64,000 nt of DNA from Udaeobacter sp025935755 (lineage in GTDB: Bacteria; Verrucomicrobiota; Verrucomicrobiia; Chthoniobacterales; UBA10450), in NCBI GenBank assembly GCA_036278715.1, contig DASUKN010000014.1:11886-75885 (forward strand), given 5' to 3'. Below are positions 1-7,524 of the stretch, in pieces; the first letter of the stretch is position 1; every line of letters begins with the position of its first letter. A program made the translations under genes and the position numbers. The notes under the pieces are model-generated. The model was not told the DNA's origin, did not search any database, and was given only the letters and a program-made list of their open reading frames with translations.

Positions 1-240
1 ACCGCCGACCACGGAAATTGCGAGCAGATGCGCAACTCTGACGGTTCGCCAAACACCGCACACACCCGGTACCTGGTGCATTTTGTTTACGTGGCGAGAA
101 ACGCGGCAGAGTTCCGCTGCGAGGACGGCATTCTGGCAGATGTTGCTCCCACTCTTCTGTTCCTGCTCGGCTTGCCGCAGCCGAAAGAAATGACCGGACA
201 CAATTTACTCGTGCCGGTCCAGCGCGAGTTTTCGAGTTAA
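1..240 (+). CDS. gpmI: 2,3-bisphosphoglycerate-independent phosphoglycerate mutase, C-terminal end (partial)
   Basis: The reading frame enters from the left edge and encodes the last 79 residues of a cofactor-independent phosphoglycerate mutase, which interconverts 3- and 2-phosphoglycerate in glycolysis in the cytoplasm. The opening residues TADHGNCEQM match the conserved metal-binding Asp-His motif of this alkaline-phosphatase-superfamily enzyme. They are followed by the typical ending with HT near the active site, a LADVAPTLL segment and GLPQPKEMTG. The start lies outside the window. The last 36 bases overlap the 3' end of the convergent nuclease-like gene. The family call is firm although only the C-terminus is visible. 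Confidence 0.93.
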   Translation, partial: TADHGNCEQMRNSDGSPNTAHTRYLVHFVYVARNAAEFRCEDGILADVAPTLLFLLGLPQPKEMTGHNLLVPVQREFSS

Positions 241-906
241 GTTTCGCGTTCCGGCGACGGCAATCCGCTGCAAAACGTGAAGGCGATTGGCCGCTGTGGC
301 TTCGTGCCAGTTTGGTTTGCGCACAAGTATGAGTGTGTCGTTTGATTCGACCAATGCGCCCCAGCCAACGGGCACTTCCGATTCGCGGAACAAGCGCTCG
401 GGCAACACGATGAAAAACAGATTCGCGCAGCGATAGCGAATCAGCTTTTCAAACTTTGTGCAGTCGTAGAGGCGATTCTGCAACGCCTGCAACTCACGAA
501 TGAGGCGAGCGTAGCCTCGGTGACCGATTGCGCTGAAGTTCTCGGAATCAAACTCAGGAAAAAGCGAATCACCGTTGTGGAGACTTGGATAATGTATGCG
601 GAGATGCGCTTCCAGAACGTGACGACGGTTACAAATCGCTTCGAGCCGCTCGCGCGCGGAGTCGCTGCGGCAGTTGTCCCGTCGCAAATCGCATAGCGCC
701 TGTTTACATTCGAATATCGCTGTTGATCCAATTTGTTTCGGGATGGACCGATAGCCGGCCACATCAGCACGGTATCGGCACCGAGGCAAAGTGACTTCCA
801 TGGCACAAGCCGAAAACCCGTGCGCTTGCGCCCAAATGAACCCGAGCTGTTTCAGCCGGGCGTGTTCTGCTGTTTCACCGCGCCGGCTTGTTATTCTCGC
901 AGCCAT
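205..906 (-). CDS. Uncharacterised protein with a PD-(D/E)XK-like nuclease signature
   Basis: This 233-residue protein has no name I recognise. Residues around 45-70 read RYRADVAGYR, then about ten residues later AIFECKQ. That spacing of Asp and Glu-x-Lys on two predicted strands is the signature of PD-(D/E)XK nucleases of the MmcB/VRR-NUC kind, so a DNA-repair or restriction-like nuclease is a reasonable inference. The N-terminus is basic (MAARITSRRG). The ATG at 906 lies inside the last codons of hemB, overlapping by 16 bases, which suggests translational coupling. The 3' end runs 36 bases into gpmI on the other strand. The residues between the motif and the C-terminus give no further domain. 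Confidence 0.7.
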   Translation of the reverse strand: MAARITSRRGETAEHARLKQLGFIWAQAHGFSACAMEVTLPRCRYRADVAGYRSIPKQIGSTAIFECKQALCDLRRDNCRSDSARERLEAICNRRHVLEAHLRIHYPSLHNGDSLFPEFDSENFSAIGHRGYARLIRELQALQNRLYDCTKFEKLIRYRCANLFFIVLPERLFRESEVPVGWGALVESNDTLILVRKPNWHEATAANRLHVLQRIAVAGTRNLTRKLALDRHE

Positions 907-1877
907 TTTGCGAGTTCACGCGCCCAATACGTGACGATGAGGTCTGCGCCGGCGCGCTTGAGCGCGGTCATGATTTCAAAAACAGCGGCCCGCTCGTCGA
1001 AGATTCCTTTTTCAGCGGCAGCCTTAACCATCGCGTACTCGCCGCTGACATGATAAACCGCGGTAGGTTTTCTGAAGCGTTCACGAACGCGCCACAAAAT
1101 ATCGAGATATGCCAGCGCGGGCTTGATCATGACAATGTCTGCTCCCTCCTCGACATCCAAGGCGGCTTCGCGCAGGGCTTCATTTGCATTCGCAAAATCC
1201 ATTTGGTACGAACGACGATCCCCGAATTGCGGCGGGCTTTCTGCTGCTTCGCGAAAAGGACCGTAAAAAACCGACGCGAATTTTGCGGCATAACTCATAA
1301 TGCCCGTCTGATCGAATCCGCTTTCATCGAGCGCCTCGCGAATCGCACCGATCCGGCCGTCCATCATGTCGCTCGGCGCCACGATATCCGCGCCCGCGGC
1401 GGCGTGAGAGAGCGCCGTCTTCACCAAAAGTTCGACGCTTTCGTCGTTTAGAACATGAAAATGATCGCCATCAATCCGGGTGACACCGCAATGGCCGTGA
1501 CTCATATATTCGCAAAGGCAAACGTCAGTGATGGCAATCAATTCCGGACATTTCGATTTGATTGCTCGCACCGCTTCTTGAATCACCCCGTTTTTGGCAT
1601 AAGCACCGCTTGCTACCTCGTCTTTGTGCGCCGGAATGCCGAAAAGCAGGATCGCTTGCAACCCGAGATCCTGAGCGCGGCAGGCTTCATCGACGACGTC
1701 CTTCACCGGCAACTGAAAAACTCCCGGCATGCTGGTGACCGGCTGCCGCTGACTCAATTTTTCGCTCACGAACAGCGGCAAAACAAAATCGTGAACGCTT
1801 AGATGCGTTTCACGAACCAGGTTCCGCAGAGCAGGGGAACGCCGCAGGCGACGCGGTCGATGGAGCAATCTTCGCAT
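891..1877 (-). CDS. hemB: Delta-aminolevulinic acid dehydratase (porphobilinogen synthase)
   Basis: HemB condenses two 5-aminolevulinate molecules to porphobilinogen in tetrapyrrole synthesis. The 328-residue protein carries the zinc site DVCLCEYMSHGHCG (Cys120, Cys122, Cys130) and both Schiff-base lysines, in MSYAAKFAS (Lys199) and VMIKPA (Lys252), followed by YHVSGEYAM. The frame stays open upstream to 1991. I chose the ATG at 1877 because the product then begins MRRLLHRPRRLRR, the usual HemB N-terminus, and has the family's usual length; no clear Shine-Dalgarno is visible. The gene overlaps the downstream nuclease-like gene by 16 bases and is divergent from coaX. Confidence 0.96.
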   Translation of the reverse strand: MRRLLHRPRRLRRSPALRNLVRETHLSVHDFVLPLFVSEKLSQRQPVTSMPGVFQLPVKDVVDEACRAQDLGLQAILLFGIPAHKDEVASGAYAKNGVIQEAVRAIKSKCPELIAITDVCLCEYMSHGHCGVTRIDGDHFHVLNDESVELLVKTALSHAAAGADIVAPSDMMDGRIGAIREALDESGFDQTGIMSYAAKFASVFYGPFREAAESPPQFGDRRSYQMDFANANEALREAALDVEEGADIVMIKPALAYLDILWRVRERFRKPTAVYHVSGEYAMVKAAAEKGIFDERAAVFEIMTALKRAGADLIVTYWARELAKWLRE

Positions 1878-2056
1878 GAACCGCAGACTACGCCGCGGAA
1901 ATTGAGTGGCAAGCAGACAGACCTGTCTCCCGGCTGCTGCATTGCAATGTTTGATCACATATGTCAGCCAACACTGCAATGAACCGAGCACAAAATGCGA
2001 GGGAATGACGTCACGGAATTTTTCGTGCGCGCATCTATGAGGGACCTTGACGCCGC

Positions 2057-2836
2057 GTGGGGGTTGGTGTCTGCATGTTCACCGTGGCGGGTCCCTGCGA
2101 TTATCTGTTGATCGATGTAAGTAATTCGTACGCAAAACTTGCGTTTGCATCAAGAAAGCGAATCTCGCGCCCCACGCGGATCGGCACAGCAGAACTGTCG
2201 AGCAGTGTGGTCACTGAATTTTTGAGGCGGCGGCAGGTAAAGAAACTCGTCGTTTCATCAGTGGTGCCGGCCAAAAATTCCACAATTTCGAAGGCCGCAC
2301 ACAACAAAGCGCCAGTGCTTTGGCTAACTTGCCAACGGAAGCTGGGTATCACGATTGACTATCCCAACCCCCAATCCATAGGAGCCGATCGGCTGGCTAA
2401 TGCCGCCGCTATCGCTGAGCTTTACGGATGCCCTGCGATCGTTGTCGATTTCGGCACGGCGGTTACCTTCGATGTGGTTTCGCAAACCTGCAGATACATC
2501 GGCGGCGTGATCGCACCGGGACTTGAAGCGATGACAAATTTTCTCTACCAACGCACAGCGCTGCTGCCGAAGGTGTCGCTGAAAGAGCCGCGTCGTGCCG
2601 TGGGCAAATCGACACTTGCAGCGATCCGTTCCGGCGCGGTTTTCGGTTATCGCGGATTAGTTCGCGAGATTCTCGGGCGAATCAAAGCGGAGCAGTTTTC
2701 GCGGAAACAAGTCGTCGTTGTCGCGACTGGCGGGTATGCGCGGCTTATTGCCCGCCATGTGCCCGAACTGGGAATCGTGCACCCGCACTTGACGCTCGAA
2801 GGATTGCGGATCGTCGGAAACTTGAACAAGGAGTGA
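2057..2836 (+). CDS. coaX: Type III pantothenate kinase
   Basis: CoaX phosphorylates pantothenate, the first step of coenzyme A synthesis. The product has the ASKHA-fold P-loop-like start YLLIDVSNSYAKLAF, the GADRLANAAAI motif, VVDFGTAVTFDVV and the YIGGVIAPGL segment, all typical of type III enzymes. The usual DVGNT near the N-terminus reads DVSNS here, a conservative change. The GTG at 2057 opens the frame; an in-frame ATG at 2075 with a G-rich stretch upstream is an equally good start and would shorten the protein by six residues. The gene is divergent from hemB. A GACGGCT/AGCCGTC hairpin starts right at its stop codon. Confidence 0.94.
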   Translation: MGVGVCMFTVAGPCDYLLIDVSNSYAKLAFASRKRISRPTRIGTAELSSSVVTEFLRRRQVKKLVVSSVVPAKNSTISKAAHNKAPVLWLTCQRKLGITIDYPNPQSIGADRLANAAAIAELYGCPAIVVDFGTAVTFDVVSQTCRYIGGVIAPGLEAMTNFLYQRTALLPKVSLKEPRRAVGKSTLAAIRSGAVFGYRGLVREILGRIKAEQFSRKQVVVVATGGYARLIARHVPELGIVHPHLTLEGLRIVGNLNKE

Positions 2837-2851
2837 CGGCTTCCAGCCGTC
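2835..2851. repeat. Short hairpin at the coaX stop codon
   Basis: GACGGCT and AGCCGTC flank a three-base loop, beginning inside the coaX stop codon. There is no T-run after it, so it is not a convincing terminator. A degraded version of the same GACGGCTtccAGCCGTC arrangement lies near 52287 after the RRM gene, suggesting a small repeat family. Confidence 0.4.
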
Positions 2852-2983
2852 GCATAAGAAACGGACGGATTCCGAAGCCGTCGTTCTTTGTGAAAACATT
2901 TTTCCGAACCGAACTGAAAATCTTCGCGCTGAACGCAATTTCGACTTGTCAGGGGTGCCAATCAGGGCTTGAATCGGGGGTTC

Positions 2984-5900
2984 ATGAGAATCTGGAAGAT
3001 CGCTGCGATCGCAGCGCTGGGACTTACCTCGTTTGCTGCGGACAATGTTGCCCCGACTAAAGCGGAGTTGGAGGAAATGTATAATACCGCGTACCGCGCA
3101 TTCGATGCCGGTAAATTCCCGGAGGCGCTAAAGCAACTGGATGCCATCGATGCGCGTCAGCCCGATCTTGCGGCGTCGAAGAATTTACGCGGCGTTATCC
3201 TGATGCGGCAGGGCAACTACGATCAGGCAGAAGCTGCACTGACCGATGCGGCGCGGATCGACCCGAAGTTTTGGAACGCGCGCTTCAATCTCGCGGAGAT
3301 CCCATTTCTTAAAAAAGATTGGCCAGAGGCCCGAAAGCGTTTCGAGCAATTGTTATCCACAGGCCAGTCTGACCTGGCGAAGGAAGCTTCGCAGCTGATT
3401 CAGTACAAAATCCTCCTGACCTATCTGATGGAGGATAAAAGCAACATGGTCGATTCCATGCTGGCCAAGCTCGAGCTTTCTCCTGATACCCCCGCTGTCG
3501 ATTACGTGAAGGCAGCGGTCGCGCTACAACAGAAGAACGAATCAGAAGCGAAGGATTGGATCACCGCTGCGGAAAAGAACTACTCGCCGCAGCTCAACAA
3601 GTTGTTTGTCGAATCACTGTACGAAATCGGTTGGATGCAAAAGCCCGACGGCCAACGACGTGCGTCCCTACCGCTCATGACAGCGGCCGAACGCACGGAG
3701 AAAACGAAGGCGTTCGCTCGTTCGAAATTTGAGCAATCCCAACAGGCGTTTCGTCAGCGCGATTTCACTACAGCGTTGAAGCTGGTAGACGAATCTGACA
3801 AGGCGGATGCAAATCAGCCGGCGACTCTAAATCTACGAGGCGAGATTCTGATGCAGCAGGGGCAATTCGACAGTGCTGAGGCCGCGTTCAAAAAAGCAGC
3901 GAAGTTGGATCCGAAGCTTCGCGATGCGCAATACAACCTCGCGCAGATCCCATTCAAAAAGAAAGAATACGCCAAAGCGCGCGACCGTTTCGAGACGCTT
4001 TATAAACGGATACCTGGCGGCGACAAGAACCAGGCAGCCGAGCTCATCAAGTTCAAGGTTTACATGACCTACTTGATGGAGGGCAAGGAGAGCAAGGCGC
4101 ATTCGATGATGGAGGAGTTCCAATTCACAGGCGATACTCCGGCCCTCTACTACGCTCAGGCAGCATGGGAGTACAAGCATAGCAACGGGCAAAAAGCTGA
4201 GGATTGGACCAACTCCGCCAACAAGATTTATTCGCCTGCTCTCAACGGCGTGTTTGCTGATGCCTTCTATGATGTTGGATGGTTGCAAAGGCCGGAAGGC
4301 ACAACTGCGCCAGCAGTGGCATTTGACGCCGGCACCGTTGCTTCGACGCAAACGGACGCCGGTCCAGCCGTGGAACCGAGCCCCATTCCGGACAAGGGCA
4401 CTGCTGCAAGCAATCAGAGCTTCAACCTGGCGCCATCCACAGACAGCGGGATCGATCTTGCCAGTGCCGGACCGGTGGCGAACCAGACCAGTTTGACGGG
4501 ATCTGCGTCGGATACCAATGCCGCAACTGAACCGTCAGCTGCGCAATCACCCTCTACCACCAGCGAATCGACAATTGCATCTGAGCCTGTTGCGGCTGAC
4601 ACGTCGAGCGCATCGGCCGTTGCCAACCAAAATCAAACTGAGCAGCAGCCGGCGCCGCAAACAAGTCCTCCTGAACAAGCAAAAACTGACACAGCGCCTG
4701 CCAAAGCCTCAACGTCAACGGTGGCTGGCGTGTCGTCGAGCCGCAGACTGTGGATTGTTGGCGGACTACTGCTGGCGGCCTTGGTGCTAATAGCCGTGGC
4801 GATCCTGCCTGCCCTTCGACGTTACAAGTTCACAGTCCCCGGTCCGTCGCAACCGGAACCACGCGCCGAAACTGCCGTATTCAAATCGAGGGCAGCCCCC
4901 GCCCGTCCGACTACTATGCAAGGAAACGGCTTCGGCGCAGGACCGCGTCAGGTGTCATTGCAACTTAAACCATGGAGTCCTCCTGCACGGCAGAGCACAT
5001 TACCGACCGTGCAACCTGGTGGTGCTCTTAATCGGTTGAAAAGTCCGAAAGCAGAGCCTTCCAGACTTCCTGTTCCTATCGAGCCGCAACGAGACGAATC
5101 GCCCGCAGTTGGCGAACCGTTCTTTGAGTCGGTCGGGCCAGTGGTCGAACAAGCGCCTGAGGTCATACCAGCAGGCGCTCAGCGGGAAATCGAACCAGAA
5201 GTCTCTGAACCAATCACCGAATTCGCGGCCGCTGCGGCTCCTACGCCCGGACCGATAGAGGATGAGATTTTGGAGACTCCCAAGGAACCTGTATTTGCTG
5301 CTCAGGAGACGTACGAATTTTCCGAGCACCCAAAGGAAGAAGCGTCCGTTGCAAGTGAGGAACCCAATGAAGTGTTCGCGAGCGGATCCGATTACGCATG
5401 GCCGGCGATGGAAGCCATGCCGGAGCTAACAGATGAACCAATTGGGAACAATCAGCCCCATGAAACTGTTTTTGCTGAACGTGAAACTTTCGTTGAGCAG
5501 GAGAATGTTCTGGAGCGTGATTCCTTCGTTGAACCTGAACCTTCGATTACTGAAGTCACACCCGAACGGGCGTTTGACTTTCAGCCAGTGCCTGCTATTC
5601 CCGCCCAGCCCGTTTTTACTCAACCAACCATACCTGCAACCATGCCTGAAACTACCCAAACTCCGCCTGCTCCGATAGCCAAAGCCCCTGCACCGCCCGT
5701 AGCCAAACCGCAATCGCAACCTCAAGTGCCAGTGCCTGCCGCGGGGATGCAAACCTCTGTGCAGCTTACTTTCTCTTTCGAGATAGCGGCGATGCAATTA
5801 ACGCCGAGCTTCAAGATGGGAGTATTGAAAGTCCGTCCCATATCGAAACTTGTTACAATGCGTTTGCCGTCACCTCAGCGTGCGCAATCTCCATTGAACT

Positions 5901-6328
5901 TGCAGGTTGCCTTCGAAGTGGTGAAAATCCAGCCGGTCGCCGGCGCGCTCGGCACGCTTCGGGTGGTACCGTCCCAGCAACAGCGGCCTGCCATGGGCGG
6001 CATGCCTTCCTTCGCCGTTGCCGGCTTGCAGGTCGTACCGAATTCTGAAACCGCGCCGGTTCAACTCACCCCTTCACCTCAGGGGCGCGCGTCTGTATTT
6101 ATTACGGTGCCGTTCCAGATCAGTACCCTGGAGTTTTCTCCGACGCTTGAAATTGGATCCGTCACGCTGAATTCAAATTCCAAACAGGTTGTTGTTCAAT
6201 TGCCGGGGACCGGGCCCGGGCCGGCTGAAGGCGCGCCAATGTTCGAGATCGCCAATCTCGAACTAAATGAAGGCGGCGAGATCGTAATGATGCAGCTGAA
6301 TCTGCTTGGCGGACCGAAGCGCGCGTAA
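2984..6328 (+). CDS. Large TPR protein with transmembrane segment and C-terminal beta-type repeats
   Basis: This 1114-residue protein starts with a signal peptide (MRIWKIAAIAALGLTSFAA). An internally duplicated TPR region follows: residues about 30-222 and 245-439 share the same order, including LNLRGEILMQQGQ / KNLRGVILMRQGN and LLTYLMEDK / YMTYLMEGK. Next come a Ser/Thr/Gln-rich linker, one membrane helix (about 590-611), a Pro/Glu-rich stretch and, from about 925 to the end, five or six degenerate units built around FEIAxMQL and VRPxS-like strands. The ATG at 2984 has GGGGG just upstream; a TTG at 2969 would interrupt the signal peptide's usual form. I infer a periplasmic TPR domain and a cytoplasmic or envelope-bound repeat domain, perhaps a scaffold. 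No catalytic motif is visible. Confidence 0.8.
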   Translation: MRIWKIAAIAALGLTSFAADNVAPTKAELEEMYNTAYRAFDAGKFPEALKQLDAIDARQPDLAASKNLRGVILMRQGNYDQAEAALTDAARIDPKFWNARFNLAEIPFLKKDWPEARKRFEQLLSTGQSDLAKEASQLIQYKILLTYLMEDKSNMVDSMLAKLELSPDTPAVDYVKAAVALQQKNESEAKDWITAAEKNYSPQLNKLFVESLYEIGWMQKPDGQRRASLPLMTAAERTEKTKAFARSKFEQSQQAFRQRDFTTALKLVDESDKADANQPATLNLRGEILMQQGQFDSAEAAFKKAAKLDPKLRDAQYNLAQIPFKKKEYAKARDRFETLYKRIPGGDKNQAAELIKFKVYMTYLMEGKESKAHSMMEEFQFTGDTPALYYAQAAWEYKHSNGQKAEDWTNSANKIYSPALNGVFADAFYDVGWLQRPEGTTAPAVAFDAGTVASTQTDAGPAVEPSPIPDKGTAASNQSFNLAPSTDSGIDLASAGPVANQTSLTGSASDTNAATEPSAAQSPSTTSESTIASEPVAADTSSASAVANQNQTEQQPAPQTSPPEQAKTDTAPAKASTSTVAGVSSSRRLWIVGGLLLAALVLIAVAILPALRRYKFTVPGPSQPEPRAETAVFKSRAAPARPTTMQGNGFGAGPRQVSLQLKPWSPPARQSTLPTVQPGGALNRLKSPKAEPSRLPVPIEPQRDESPAVGEPFFESVGPVVEQAPEVIPAGAQREIEPEVSEPITEFAAAAAPTPGPIEDEILETPKEPVFAAQETYEFSEHPKEEASVASEEPNEVFASGSDYAWPAMEAMPELTDEPIGNNQPHETVFAERETFVEQENVLERDSFVEPEPSITEVTPERAFDFQPVPAIPAQPVFTQPTIPATMPETTQTPPAPIAKAPAPPVAKPQSQPQVPVPAAGMQTSVQLTFSFEIAAMQLTPSFKMGVLKVRPISKLVTMRLPSPQRAQSPLNLQVAFEVVKIQPVAGALGTLRVVPSQQQRPAMGGMPSFAVAGLQVVPNSETAPVQLTPSPQGRASVFITVPFQISTLEFSPTLEIGSVTLNSNSKQVVVQLPGTGPGPAEGAPMFEIANLELNEGGEIVMMQLNLLGGPKRA
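5752..6320 (+). repeat. Degenerate beta-strand protein repeats in the TPR protein
   Basis: The C-terminal part of the preceding gene encodes successive units alternating a strand such as FEIAAMQL, FEVVKIQP, FAVAGLQV, FQISTLEF and FEIANLEL with a second strand such as VLKVRP, TLRVVP, VQLTPS, SVTLNS and MMQLNL. The unit is roughly 35-40 residues and conserved only in pattern. Confidence 0.6.
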
Positions 6329-6349
6329 CAGATACTCAGCGCGACCCGT

Positions 6350-6366
6350 CTGATTCTTTGAATCAG
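6350..6366. terminator. Hairpin between convergent genes, possible bidirectional terminator
   Basis: CTGATTC and GAATCAG pair around a TTT loop between the TPR gene and the convergent aminopeptidase gene, overlapping the aminopeptidase stop codon. The stem is short, AT-rich and lacks a proper T-run, so terminator function is only suggested by position. Confidence 0.3.
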
Positions 6367-7463
6367 CGCCAGTTTAACGAGCGCAATTGCTTCGGAAGAA
6401 ACTCGCCGTTTTTCCGGATCAATTTGCCGTCGAAATAAATTTCGCCACCGCCATAATCGGGCCGCTGAATACTAACCATGTCCCAGTGGACCTGGCTTCG
6501 GTTTCCGTTGTCGGCGTCCTCGTACGCCTGGCCGGGAGTGAAATGGAATGAGCCAGCGATCTTTTCGTCGAACAAGATGTCGCGCATCGGCTGGAATACT
6601 CGCGGATTAAACCCGAGCGAAAATTCGCCGATGTAACGCGCGCCGGCATCTGAGTCGAGGATCTTGTTGAGTTTTTTGGTCTCATTGCTGGTAGCTTCAA
6701 CAACTTTGCCGCGTTTGAACTTAAGCTGGACCCCATCGAATGCTGTGCCCTGATAAATGCTCGGCACATTAAATGTGATTTGGCCTTCCACGGAATCTCT
6801 CACCGGCGCGGTGAAAACTTCCCCATCGGGAATGTTGCGATCACCGCCGCAAATGACAGCTGGAATACTTTTGATACTGAAATTCAGATCCGTGCCCGGA
6901 CCCTTGATTTGGACGCGGTCGGTTTTTTCCATCAGGCTTTTGAGCGCCTTCATGCCTGGCTGCAGTTTGCGATAGTCCAGCGTGCAGACATCGAAGTAGA
7001 AATCTTCAAAGGCTTCCGTGCTCATTCCTGCAAGCTGAGCCATGGAAGGCGTCGGCCAGCGTAGTACAACCCATTTCGTCCGTTTGACGCGCTGATCCTG
7101 GACGGCACGCATCTTTTTCCCGATCAATTGCATTTTGTCCGGCGGGACATCTGCCAATTCGGTGATGTTATGACTGCCGCGCATCGCGATGTATGCGTTC
7201 ATTTTTTTCATTCGCGCCAGCTCAAGGCCTGCCGCGATATCCAGCTGTCGTTCGGACGCCTCGAGCGCGAGCGCGCGGTTCACGCGCGCGTGATATACCT
7301 GCGCAAATGGTACCCCTCCCACTTCGCGTGCCGCACGAATCAGCGCCGCTGTCATTTCGTCGGGAATGTCGAATGCTTCGATCAAGACCGTCTCATTGCG
7401 TTTCAGTCGGATCGAGTATTCAACCAGGAGTTTTGCGAGTTTATCAAATCGCTCGTCGTGCAT
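6363..7463 (-). CDS. M29-family metallo-aminopeptidase
   Basis: The 366-residue protein matches the thermophilic aminopeptidase (M29) family, cytoplasmic dinuclear metal enzymes that remove N-terminal residues from peptides. Visible hallmarks are IPDGEVFTAP and YIGEFSLGFN (metal-ligand glutamates), GSFHFTPGQAY (His and Tyr), and QVHWDM with the second His and Asp. The N-terminus (MHDERFDKLAKLLVEYSI) is the usual one and length fits the family. It is the last gene of a minus-strand run, 61 bases after the GT-C/TPR gene, and converges on the large TPR protein. Confidence 0.93.
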   Translation of the reverse strand: MHDERFDKLAKLLVEYSIRLKRNETVLIEAFDIPDEMTAALIRAAREVGGVPFAQVYHARVNRALALEASERQLDIAAGLELARMKKMNAYIAMRGSHNITELADVPPDKMQLIGKKMRAVQDQRVKRTKWVVLRWPTPSMAQLAGMSTEAFEDFYFDVCTLDYRKLQPGMKALKSLMEKTDRVQIKGPGTDLNFSIKSIPAVICGGDRNIPDGEVFTAPVRDSVEGQITFNVPSIYQGTAFDGVQLKFKRGKVVEATSNETKKLNKILDSDAGARYIGEFSLGFNPRVFQPMRDILFDEKIAGSFHFTPGQAYEDADNGNRSQVHWDMVSIQRPDYGGGEIYFDGKLIRKNGEFLPKQLRSLNWR

Positions 7464-7524
7464 AGGCGTTTATCATTCCATTAGCGAACGCGGATGCAAC
7501 ACCGCTGGGCGCTTCGTTGATGGA

